NCBI GenBank assembly: GCA_021414065.1
Contig: JAIOPE010000109.1
Span: 1 to 39,501, forward strand
Source of the DNA: Planctomycetota bacterium
GTDB taxonomy: Bacteria > Planctomycetota > JAJSAM01 > JAJVHW01
DNA: 39,501 bases
Direction of reading: 5' to 3'
The translations under genes were made by a program, and so were the position numbers. Positions within the stretch are counted from its first letter, which is position 1, and each line of letters opens with the position of its first letter. The notes beneath the pieces were generated by a model. It saw only the letters and a list, made by a program, of their open reading frames with translations, was not told where the DNA came from and made no database searches. This document shows, one piece after another, positions 24,943 to 32,052 of the stretch.

Positions 24943-25647
24943 ATGGACCCGTCGAGCATCCTCGCCCTCGCCGCACTCGTGAAGGCGTCGCAGCCCGTGG
25001 CCGTGCCGGTGGTCAAGCGGGCGACCTCCCTGCTCGGCAAGCTCCTCGGCCCCGGCGCTGACGCGCTCGGCGCCCGGATCGGCGAGTTCCTCACGCCGCC
25101 GACGCCGGTGCAGCCAACCGTCCTCGACGCGATCGCGAGGTGGCGGCACGGAAACATGACACTCCTGCTCGCTCGCACCGCCGAGGTACTCGACAAGCGC
25201 GGCGTCGAGCCCCGGCCGATCCCGATCGCAGTCCTGTTCCCGCTTCTCGAGGCGGCGAGCCTCGTCGATGACGTCGATCTGACCGAGATGTGGGCGCAGC
25301 TCCTGGCGTCCGGCGTCGAAGCGGACGAGCACCAGCATCCGATGTGGGTGAGGATACTGGCGCAGATGTCGGCGGTGGACGCGCGGGCGTTCGCGGCGGC
25401 GTGCGCCACCACCGACCGGGATGGCGTGCCCTTCGCGCCTCCCGGAGTCCGTCCAATGTTCGCGATCGGCGGGCAGCATCCGGAGGACACGCGCCTGAAC
25501 GCTCTCGACGTCGTCGTACTCGTCAGCCGCCACGACGAATCGGTTCCCCCGGAGCAGCGCGTGTTCACCGCCCTCGACCCCGTGCCCACCGCACTTCTCT
25601 CCGAGCTCGGCGCCCAGTTCCGCCGCGCCGTGATGCCGCGCGACTGA
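24943..25647 (+). CDS. Abi-alpha family (DUF4393-like) protein
   Basis: A 234-residue protein from ATG 24943 with GAAGGGAGCAGCAC upstream. The family core is visible: PIPIAVLFPLLEAASLVDDV then DLTEMWAQLLAS, which matches the Abi-alpha pattern of a helix followed by an EMWAxLLA motif. The N terminus (about residues 1-60) is helical with a Pro-rich turn (FLTPPTPVQPTVLDAI). Members are associated with abortive phage infection but their mechanism is not established. There is no signal peptide. The gene is likely monocistronic on the plus strand, and its place next to the R-M system supports a defence context. Confidence 0.68.
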   Translation: MDPSSILALAALVKASQPVAVPVVKRATSLLGKLLGPGADALGARIGEFLTPPTPVQPTVLDAIARWRHGNMTLLLARTAEVLDKRGVEPRPIPIAVLFPLLEAASLVDDVDLTEMWAQLLASGVEADEHQHPMWVRILAQMSAVDARAFAAACATTDRDGVPFAPPGVRPMFAIGGQHPEDTRLNALDVVVLVSRHDESVPPEQRVFTALDPVPTALLSELGAQFRRAVMPRD

Positions 25648-25720
25648 CGACCTCTTCCGCCCCGACGCCGCGCGTCGCTGCGTCCACCTCCCGAACGCGA
25701 CCGACCTGCGCGCTCAGCAC
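25648..25720. other. Short convergent intergenic gap
   Basis: Between the Abi-alpha stop and the end of the small minus-strand frame. Nothing distinctive is visible. Confidence 0.4.
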
Positions 25721-25933
25721 TCAGCAAACGCCTCGCGGATCAGAGCCGAGCCGCCGCCACACGGCAGTTGCGATCTCGCGAGCGTGTTCGGTCCTCAAGG
25801 AGAAGGGCGAGCCGGGGTCCTCCCCAATGGCAATCCCGAGAATGTCGTTGACCTCATCGCCGCGGGCGAGAGCGCACTCCGCGTTCGGGATGGTGCCTCC
25901 GCCCTCCGCGGGTCCGGCGAGCGCGGGGTTCAT
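25721..25933 (-). CDS. Possible small protein, 70 residues
   Basis: Not recognised. The composition is protein-like and not Arg-saturated: IPNAECALARGDEVNDILGI, then AIGEDPGSPFSLRTEHAREI and ATAVWRRLGSDPRGVC. The start is an ATG without a clear ribosome-binding site. It is convergent with Abi-alpha and divergent from the HTH-ImmA operon. Confidence 0.4.
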   Translation of the reverse strand: MNPALAGPAEGGGTIPNAECALARGDEVNDILGIAIGEDPGSPFSLRTEHAREIATAVWRRLGSDPRGVC

Positions 25934-26059
25934 GCCCGGGCGCCGGTCTGCTCGACCGCCATCGAAGCACCCCCGACGCCGATGCTTGGCGGCGGGGAGA
26001 CCCGATCAAGACACGCGGCATGCTTCGAACCCACGCAACTTCTGCGGGCCCCGGCCACG

Positions 26060-26074
26060 CCTGTCCGGGACAGG
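26060..26074. promoter_or_regulatory. Perfect 7-bp palindrome upstream of the HTH-ImmA operon
   Basis: CCTGTCC-G-GGACAGG lies 114 bp before the start of the HTH gene. Perfect short palindromes of this type are typical operators. The obvious candidate to bind it is the HTH product, by analogy with ImmR-type autoregulation. Confidence 0.45.
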
Positions 26075-26090
26075 GCAGCGCGGGAGTGGC

Positions 26091-26143
26091 GTCAGAAAGT
26101 CAGAAACCAGGGCCTTGACGAGAATCTGAACCTGGCCTACCCT
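26091..26143 (+). promoter_or_regulatory. Possible promoter with upstream tandem repeat
   Basis: GTCAGAAA is repeated head to tail at 26091 and 26099. TTGACG (26115-26120) and TACCCT (26138-26143) follow with 17-bp spacing, a reasonable sigma70-like pair. Transcription would enter the HTH-ImmA operon about 40 bases later. Confidence 0.4.
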
Positions 26144-26187
26144 GACGGCTTGACCCTGGGAACCACGGAGGCGCATCCACCCCCACC

Positions 26188-26793
26188 ATGCTCCGGTCAG
26201 CCCCTCCTTCTGGCGTGTGGCACAAGCTGTCCGGCTTGCTTGGTGCGCTTGGATCTCTGGCGTCGATCATCGTCGTGGATCACCCCGCCGCAGTCGTCCT
26301 CGCCATGTTCGCCGGGGGCTGGGCTGTCATCGTGGCAATCCAAGTCGCGGTGCGGTACTGGCGGAGAGATCGACTTCGCTACTACCTGCATGCCAACCCG
26401 ACGGCCGGCCTCGCCTGCTTCCCGAGCTTCCCGAGGGCTCTGGAGATCCAACCTCTCCTGTTGCATCGCGACGAGCAGGAGATCGCTCGTCGCTCCGGTC
26501 TCCCCCGTTTCGTCGTTCGACACGTCCTCGCGAACCGGAGTGCCGTGCTGCGACCGGACCTGATTCCGCGCGTGGAGTTGGCGCTCGACCTCCCGCCCAA
26601 CTACTGTGCCAAGGGGCGGTACGGCCGGAAGATCTGCCGCGCGCGCATCCAGTTCTACAAGGAGTCCCACTCCGCCAGCGCAGTCCTCCTCAAGGACGCC
26701 GCTGCGTTGAGTTCTGCCGAGTTGGAGAGCCTGGTTTGCGAGATCGAAAATACTATCGTGCAGGACATTCGGCAGCACGGAGGTGGTCAGTGA
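26188..26793 (+). CDS. Membrane-tethered helix-turn-helix protein
   Basis: A 201-residue protein. Two hydrophobic segments (about 13-30 and 35-55, with AAVVLAMFAGGWAVIVAIQV) are followed by a basic stretch RYWRRDRLRYY. Residues about 90-125 look like an HTH: LHRDEQEIARRSGLPRFVVR then HVLANRSAVLRPDLI, with the DEQEIARRSGL helix-turn of XRE/Lac-type domains. The C-terminal part is mixed (KDAAALSSAELESLVCEIEN). Its TGA overlaps the next GTG by four bases (GTGA), so both are made together. A membrane-anchored regulator paired with a protease resembles ImmR/ImmA but differs in the anchor. The ATG lacks a close ribosome-binding site; GTG 26215 is an alternative. Confidence 0.65.
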   Translation: MLRSAPPSGVWHKLSGLLGALGSLASIIVVDHPAAVVLAMFAGGWAVIVAIQVAVRYWRRDRLRYYLHANPTAGLACFPSFPRALEIQPLLLHRDEQEIARRSGLPRFVVRHVLANRSAVLRPDLIPRVELALDLPPNYCAKGRYGRKICRARIQFYKESHSASAVLLKDAAALSSAELESLVCEIENTIVQDIRQHGGGQ

Positions 26794-28295
26794 GCGATCG
26801 CCACCTCGTTCCGGCTGCGGCACTCTCGGAGCCGTCCCTGGGACGGCCCACGCCCGGCCGGCCGTATCTCGTAGTATTCACTGGGGGCACTGGCGCCAGT
26901 GTGGCATCGAGGATGCTGCGCCGCCTCAAGGAGGCCATTCGACGTTCCCTCCGCCCAATAGCCTTGATCTGGGCGCGCGCAGCTGGAGCGGAACCTGTCA
27001 GGCAGACTCTTGATCACGAGATGACATCCGAACTCTCCGACACGATCGTCTATCGCTGCGCGCGCCTGCTCGCGACGAGATGGGGGATCTCGGTCAATGA
27101 TCAGAGCGGACTACTGCTCCCGGCGACGATGGTGAATGTACAGCAGCGATACTATGTGCTGTTGAGTTCAGGACTCACGCCATCTCAGAAGCCCGTCGCA
27201 TTGGCCCATGAACTTGCGCATTTCTTCTTCGGGCATGCTCCAAACACCGACTTCGACATTGCCGGCACTCACCGCACCGCGGCTGTAGCGGAGATAATCC
27301 GAGGGCAGGAAGCATCAGCGGACTTGCTAGCTGGACTCTGGCTCAATGCAGTGTGGCGCGGGCTTGGGAGCTTGACTTTCAACCCCAGCGATGCACCGGG
27401 TAGTGCATCGACCGCGTCTAGATGGATAGCTCCTCGTTTCATATGCCGCGATTGGCAAGCACTAGGCGTTTGCAAGGACGCCGAGGAACGCTCGCTGGCG
27501 CACTTCTTCGAGTCTGCGCATCTCGGGTGCGGTGCACTCGTTGCTGAGTTGCTTACGTCATTGCTTGACGCTGAGTGCGATCGCATGTCGCGACTGGTGC
27601 CTTCGTCGGTCAGCATGCGCTCCATCAGGTGGCACGGGCTACAGGGACTGCTGGACATCGTGGGCAGTGCCACTAGCGGCCGGCCTGGGAGTTCTCGATT
27701 GAAGTCGCGGCTTACGCACCACGTGCGCCGAACAATACTATCTGGATTGGAGCGCGATCGCACTCTGGAGCGCAGCGTGCGTCGGGCCGCAAGCCGCCTT
27801 CTGGCTCTATTCGGCGCACCGTCAGAGGCGACTGGATACGCGCCTGCCTATTACGAAGTGATGATCGCACGAGGCGAGGCAATCGCTGATCCTGTACTTT
27901 CGACATGGACACTAGTTAGTTGCGCATGCGAGAGTCACGAGGCTCCGTGGGTTCATGCAGCGTTGCGGAATTCCAGGCCACTCAACTTGCTTGCTCTCGA
28001 CGCACTCGTGAAAGCCGAGTTCGGGGTAGTGGATCGTCATGCGCTTGTAATGCTCCACGATGAGAGTTTCGCGCCTAGCGATGTTGCTCGCGCGACAGCA
28101 CGCTCCGTGCAATCAGTTGAGAGTATTCGTGAGCGAATGAACCGGCTAGCGGCGCATTGGCTGACCACACTTCGGCTTAGAGATCCAGAATTGAGATGCC
28201 AGCCGAACGATTCTTCGGAGCCTTCGGCTTCGCCTATTGCGAGCCAGGAGCAGCATTGCTGCGCCGCCGGCTGCTCTGATCTGTCCCTGCCTTGA
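26790..28295 (+). CDS. ImmA/IrrE-type zinc metallopeptidase, long form
   Basis: A 501-residue protein whose GTG has GGAGGTG just upstream and overlaps the previous stop. Residues 135-149, PVALAHELAHFFFGH, hold the HExxH site (His140, Glu141, His144), and Glu174 in RGQEASADLLAGLWL is the expected third ligand of the COG2856 family. ImmA cleaves its partner repressor in ICEBs1; IrrE cleaves DdrO. The family is usually about 150-300 residues. Here about 310 extra residues follow, with helices and the segment LHDESFAPSDVARATARSVQ, and a Cys-rich end (HCCAAGCSDLSLP). Base composition is visibly less GC-rich than in neighbouring genes, which suggests recent transfer. The natural target is probably the upstream HTH protein. 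Confidence 0.78.
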   Translation: MSDRHLVPAAALSEPSLGRPTPGRPYLVVFTGGTGASVASRMLRRLKEAIRRSLRPIALIWARAAGAEPVRQTLDHEMTSELSDTIVYRCARLLATRWGISVNDQSGLLLPATMVNVQQRYYVLLSSGLTPSQKPVALAHELAHFFFGHAPNTDFDIAGTHRTAAVAEIIRGQEASADLLAGLWLNAVWRGLGSLTFNPSDAPGSASTASRWIAPRFICRDWQALGVCKDAEERSLAHFFESAHLGCGALVAELLTSLLDAECDRMSRLVPSSVSMRSIRWHGLQGLLDIVGSATSGRPGSSRLKSRLTHHVRRTILSGLERDRTLERSVRRAASRLLALFGAPSEATGYAPAYYEVMIARGEAIADPVLSTWTLVSCACESHEAPWVHAALRNSRPLNLLALDALVKAEFGVVDRHALVMLHDESFAPSDVARATARSVQSVESIRERMNRLAAHWLTTLRLRDPELRCQPNDSSEPSASPIASQEQHCCAAGCSDLSLP

Positions 28296-28410
28296 GACGA
28301 AGCTGACGACGCAGACCGCGAGCCACGACGACTGCATCGGCAGCCTGGTGTACTGATCGCCGGAATTCGACACTCGCTGGATCGCCGCCGGGTGGCTCGG
28401 ACCCACTGAT
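28296..28410. other. Short gap after the ImmA-like gene
   Basis: An in-frame tail reading TQTASHDDCIGSLVY then TGA is seen, with no start; probably debris. The sequence EFDTRWIAAGWLGPTDVD, upstream of the 28411 frame, may be its missing N terminus. Confidence 0.3.
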
Positions 28411-28757
28411 GTGGACGTGTGTTTCCGGATCACGAGAGATGTCGGGGGGACTCTCAACGAAGACGCGACGGCCCGGCGCGACGGGCTGCTCGACGACGCG
28501 CGTAGCGAGGCGGGCCGATTTCGCGGGCTACGCCCGCTCGTCTCGCCCCTTGGTGCGAGTGCCACCGGTGGACGGACGAGGAGTCGCACCGCGCCGAGGG
28601 GCGCTGGTGGGCGGACACGGGGATGGGCGGGACGTGGCTTGTCTGCGACGCGGTGAAGGCGGCGTGCGCAGCGGAGGCGGCGGCGGACCCGGAGATCGAT
28701 CCGGCCGTGTTCACGGCGGCGGATCATGCCTGCCCCTCGACGCCCCCCGGGTTGTAG
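28411..28757 (+). pseudogene. Hypothetical gene with an apparent one-base deletion
   Basis: From a GTG at 28411 the frame reads DVCFRITRDVGGTLNEDATA and LLDDARSEAGRFRGLRPLVS. At about 28546-28549, within CCCC, sense moves to another frame: WCECHRWTDEESHRAEGRWW, then ADTGMGGTWLVCDAVKAACA and AADPEIDPAVFTAADHACPS, stopping at 28757. One extra C repairs it to about 115 residues. The CxC and later Cys residues could bind metal. The upstream in-frame text (FDTRWIAAGWLGPTD) looks coding but has no start. The 3' end overlaps the convergent minus-strand gene by 34 bases. Confidence 0.42.
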
Positions 28758-29332
28758 AGGACATAGTCGAGTCGCTTCACGTCGGGGTCCGCGACGCCGC
28801 TCGCGCGGAGCCCCTCGATGAGCTCGAGGACGCGGTGGCAGTGCGCGCGGTAGCGCGCGTTCGGCGCCGTGATCGGGCCCGGATCGGCGAGGGGCAACCG
28901 CTTCGCGGTCTGCTCAGCGATCCCGTCGAAGAGGGGAGCCGTCTGCGGGAAGTGGAAGCTCAGGTACTTCGAGCAGAACGACTCGGTTACGCGGCCGGTC
29001 GCGTCGCGCGCAACGGCGACAAGGCGCGCGTGCGCGGTGAAGAGGTCGGGGCGGGCCTCAGCGGTCAGGCGGTCGTGCGCGCGCAGGGGATCGAGCGCCG
29101 CGTCCACGCCTGCGACGACGAACGCCTCGGCCAGCTTCCACTCGGCGTTCCGCGTCCCCATCTGGACGTTCGCGCGATAGGCGCGATTCACGAGCGCGAT
29201 CTTGCCGAAGACGATGCGCGGGTCGGTGTGCTCCGGGTGCCGCGAGCAGAGCTCCAGGATCGGCTCATCGAGCGCGTGCCACCAGTACTCGACCCGACGG
29301 TACGCCTCGATGAACTCGGCGATGGTCTTCAC
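28724..29332 (-). CDS. Conserved hypothetical protein, 202 residues
   Basis: It starts at GTG 29332, preceded by AAGGGAGGG. The product is helical and acidic/basic mixed: MKTIAEFIEAYRRVEYWWHA, VFGKIALVNRAYRANVQMGT, then CSKYLSFHFPQTAPLFDGIA and VKRLDYVLYNPGG. The phrase SKYLSFHFPxxxPLFD recalls proteins in which a helix-hairpin-like segment precedes an aromatic, and HCHRVLELIEGLR follows. I do not recognise a named family. It has no signal peptide. The start overlaps the stop of the preceding 126-residue frame (GTGA), suggesting translational coupling. Confidence 0.72.
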   Translation of the reverse strand: MKTIAEFIEAYRRVEYWWHALDEPILELCSRHPEHTDPRIVFGKIALVNRAYRANVQMGTRNAEWKLAEAFVVAGVDAALDPLRAHDRLTAEARPDLFTAHARLVAVARDATGRVTESFCSKYLSFHFPQTAPLFDGIAEQTAKRLPLADPGPITAPNARYRAHCHRVLELIEGLRASGVADPDVKRLDYVLYNPGGVEGQA

Positions 29333-29709
29333 GGGCCCTCCCTTGTGCGACGCGCAGCGGCGCCGACGCGGCGATGGTAGCGGCCGAGATGGGCGACTGC
29401 GCGGGCGGAGATCTGCGTGCCGACAGGTCGCCCGGTCGCGGCGGACACCGGGATCTTCGGCGCAACGCGCTGTGCAACGGGCTCGTCGTAGCCGCTCGTC
29501 GCGAGACGCGCGGCGGCGGTCGGGTCGGCCGCGTTCACGCCATTGAACGCGCCGAAGTCGAGGTCGCGCGAGAGGGGACCGCGGGCGGGGGCGGCGTCGC
29601 TTCGCATCGCGGTCGTCGCGTTCCCGTTGACGATGGCGCCGCCGGTTACGGCGGAGAAGCGCATCACGCCGACAGAATCGTCCTGGGTGATGAGCTTGCT
29701 GCAAACCAT
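29329..29709 (-). CDS. Possible hypothetical protein, 126 residues
   Basis: Not recognised. It starts at ATG 29709 with MVCSKLITQDDSVGVMRFSA and continues VTGGAIVNGNATTAMRSDAA, DLDFGAFNGVNAADPTAAAR and PKIPVSAATGRPVGTQISAR. The composition is protein-like until the last 20 residues, which are Arg-rich. The TGA overlaps the next GTG by four bases, supporting a real two-gene unit, but there is no ribosome-binding site before the ATG, so it could be chance. Confidence 0.42.
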   Translation of the reverse strand: MVCSKLITQDDSVGVMRFSAVTGGAIVNGNATTAMRSDAAPARGPLSRDLDFGAFNGVNAADPTAAARLATSGYDEPVAQRVAPKIPVSAATGRPVGTQISARAVAHLGRYHRRVGAAARRTREGP

Positions 29710-29942
29710 GATAAACCGCGGCGTTCGGCCGCTGGAATCTCCCGCGCAAGTTTGTGAATGGAGACACGCGCGGGAGGATGGGGTGCGGCGCTCGGGTACT
29801 CGCCCGTGCCTGTGATCAGGCGCATCCTCCACTCCGTGCTCCCCGTTTCGGTGAGCATGCACGTAAGCCCACGAGGATGGCCTTCGCGCGCGTTATGCCA
29901 CGGCAGCGATGCGGCGGCGAGTTAAACCACCGGTGCCTTGCC
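29710..29942. other. Intergenic gap of 233 bases
   Basis: The promoter region for the coupled pair should lie here. No clear boxes, repeats or genes were seen. Confidence 0.35.
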
Positions 29943-31184
29943 TCATGGTTTCTTGGGCACCCAGTACTTGATTCCCGCGCGCTCCGCTGGCTTGAATATC
30001 TGGTCTGCCGTCATTCCGCCAGTACTTCTGGCTGCGGCAGCACCGCCGCCTACGACGTTCGGATAGAACTTGCCGTCCCTTCCCGTATGCCCCTCGCCGG
30101 GGTACACCTGAAACACGTGACCGCCCGCACCCGGCTTGCCACTCTCACGCCCGCCGATTGCGAGGTCCCCTTTGTTCGCGGTCTTCTGCGCTTCTTCGGG
30201 ACTGACGGATTTCCAGTTGCGATCCATCCACTTGATTTGGTCATTTGCGTAGCCTGTTGGTATGGGCGTGCTGTTCTGCTGTGACACATCTGCGACATAG
30301 TTGGAGCACTTGCTCAGATTCTCGTCCTTCTTCATGGCGCCCGCCGCCTTCGCTTCGAGCTCTGCCACCTTCTTTTCCGCCGTCAGCCGGTCGATCTTCG
30401 CCTGCGCGGCTGTCGCCGCGGCTGTTGCTGCCGACTTCTCCTCTGCCGTCTTCGCGTCGGCCAACTGTCTATCCGCGCGCCTCTTCTGCTCTGCCGCGCG
30501 CTCCGCTTCCTCCCTGCTCTTCGCTTCTCGGATCTCCGCCTCTCTGCTAGCGGCCTCGGCTCGGGCTTTGTCCTCACGCTGAAACCAGCTTGACGGGCGC
30601 CCTCCCCCTTCGTCATCCGGAACGTATACAACGGGACCGTACTTCTTCAATAGCCAGGCGCGTAACTCTGGATTGATTGGATCGTCGCCGAGGGGATTGT
30701 CGACTATCCTTCCGGTCGTCGGATCAGTCAGTCGGACATGAATGTCAACATGTAGTCGGTCACGCAGTCCGTCTAGATCATCGAGGTCGAGCGGGGTCAG
30801 ATCGTCCTTGACCTTGGCGGAATTCCACTCTGGTTTCGGAAGTCGCTGCTCGAATTCCGATTGGGCGGCGACTGCATCGACGACTGTGATGGTGGGCAAT
30901 GGCACGTCGACTGTCGTCGCCTCCGGCTGTTGCGCCAGTTGTGCTTCAAACGATTGCCGGTGGAGGAACTTCGAGAGAAGATCCTGCTTGGTGGGATCTC
31001 CTGCGAGAGATTCGAATGCTTCGCGCCGACCACTCCAGTCGGTTGGGTCGCGCGGAATGCTGATCGAACGAGGGTCTAGGGTAGCGCCGCGACGATCGAC
31101 GCTCTCGTTCGTCACGCAGGCGCAACCTGAAAGCGTGGCCGGAATCGACAGTCCGACGAGCGCGAAAACGATGTTCAACCTCAC
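29943..31184 (-). CDS. Lipoprotein with coiled coil and C-terminal CHAP-like amidase domain
   Basis: About 413 residues, starting at GTG 31184, where AAGGGAGGGATAGC sits just upstream. The leader RLNIVFALVGLSIPATLSGC is a lipoprotein signal with Cys at the lipobox, so the protein is probably anchored in the outer membrane. Residues about 205-290 form an Ala/Lys/Glu coiled coil (EAASREAEIREAKSREEAER, then AEQKRRADRQL). The C-terminal ~125 residues look CHAP-like: catalytic Cys in SKCSNYVADVS and His in GGHVFQVYPGEGHTG, with GDLAIG between. CHAP enzymes hydrolyse peptidoglycan. The coiled coil may span the periplasm. It stands alone, with no immunity gene evident, so a remodelling role is as likely as an effector role. 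Confidence 0.7.
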   Translation of the reverse strand: MRLNIVFALVGLSIPATLSGCACVTNESVDRRGATLDPRSISIPRDPTDWSGRREAFESLAGDPTKQDLLSKFLHRQSFEAQLAQQPEATTVDVPLPTITVVDAVAAQSEFEQRLPKPEWNSAKVKDDLTPLDLDDLDGLRDRLHVDIHVRLTDPTTGRIVDNPLGDDPINPELRAWLLKKYGPVVYVPDDEGGGRPSSWFQREDKARAEAASREAEIREAKSREEAERAAEQKRRADRQLADAKTAEEKSAATAAATAAQAKIDRLTAEKKVAELEAKAAGAMKKDENLSKCSNYVADVSQQNSTPIPTGYANDQIKWMDRNWKSVSPEEAQKTANKGDLAIGGRESGKPGAGGHVFQVYPGEGHTGRDGKFYPNVVGGGAAAARSTGGMTADQIFKPAERAGIKYWVPKKP

Positions 31185-31570
31185 GCTATCCCTCCCTTGC
31201 GGGCGCAACCCTAACCCGTCATCGGTTTGAGCGGAACCAGCCGAGCAAGAAGTACAGCCGGGCCAGATCGCACGATCATGGTTCGGCTCATGGGTCGGTA
31301 TGTGACCGGGTCAAGGCGTGCGATGCAAGTGAATCTTGGGTTCCTCGCTGTCTGGTGTCGGTAGCGGCCGTGGAGACTTCGATGAGCGGCGGCCACCGCT
31401 GCACCGCAACGACATAGGACCGAACGGCGGTTGGGAGTGCGTGACGTGGTCGGTCCCCGGGTTCGGGCCGCTCGCTTCTCACTGCCGCCCGCCCGCCCGC
31501 GCCCACTCACGCGAGCCTGGAGCAGAGTGCCGCCAGCGACACGCCCACGCCGAGCAGCGAGGAACCGGAA
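31185..31570. other. Intergenic stretch without a supported gene
   Basis: Upstream of the CHAP lipoprotein. Open frames here are Arg/Pro/Ala-rich on both strands and none has a ribosome-binding site. Nothing further is seen. Confidence 0.45.
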
Positions 31571-31573
31571 AGG

Positions 31574-31864
31574 TCAATACGGAATACACTTACTGAGGCA
31601 CGAAACCCACACGCTACTCCACACGGTTTCACAGTAGTTTCCCGATCCATCGGGCACTGACACGCAGTAGGAACGTTCGCACTTGCCGACCACTCCGTTG
31701 TCGTTCGGGGGAATGACCTGAAGGCCCAGGGTGATCCGCCTGAAGCGCCCCTGGTTGGCTGCATGTGTCTGACGCACAAGCTGTCTCCTAGACTTCACGC
31801 CATCCGGGAGTACTCCATCCCAAATGCAGTACGCGCTTCGCTGCGCTCTCTTAGCAAGTTGCAT
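31574..31864 (-). CDS. Possible Cys-rich small protein, 96 residues
   Basis: Not recognised. It is less GC-rich than its neighbours and protein-like: RSAYCIWDGVLPDGVKSRRQ, LVRQTHAANQGRFRRITLGL, then GKCERSYCVSVPDGSGNYCE and SVWVSCLSKCIPY with six or more Cys. Upstream, in the same frame, a short sequence MSVTRGEWTELGAFRNAAEC ends in a TAG 12 bases before the ATG. This may be one gene interrupted by a stop. There is no signal peptide or clear ribosome-binding site. Confidence 0.35.
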   Translation of the reverse strand: MQLAKRAQRSAYCIWDGVLPDGVKSRRQLVRQTHAANQGRFRRITLGLQVIPPNDNGVVGKCERSYCVSVPDGSGNYCETVWSSVWVSCLSKCIPY

Positions 31865-32052
31865 GCGATGACTCTAGCACTCGGCGGCGTTGCGGAACGC
31901 GCCGAGCTCTGTCCACTCGCCGCGGGTGACACTCATCAGTTCCAAGATGGGGTCTCCTCATCTCTGTGCGGGGCATGGTCGCCCCGCGCCGAACAGTGGA
32001 TCACGCGGATCCGCCGACAGTTGTGTCGCTTGGCGCAGCCCAGTGAGCGGGC
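31865..32052. other. Gap before the metzincin operon 3' end
   Basis: It holds the short MSVTRGEWTELGAFRNAAEC frame with GAGGAGACC before a TTG. Otherwise nothing is seen. Confidence 0.3.
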
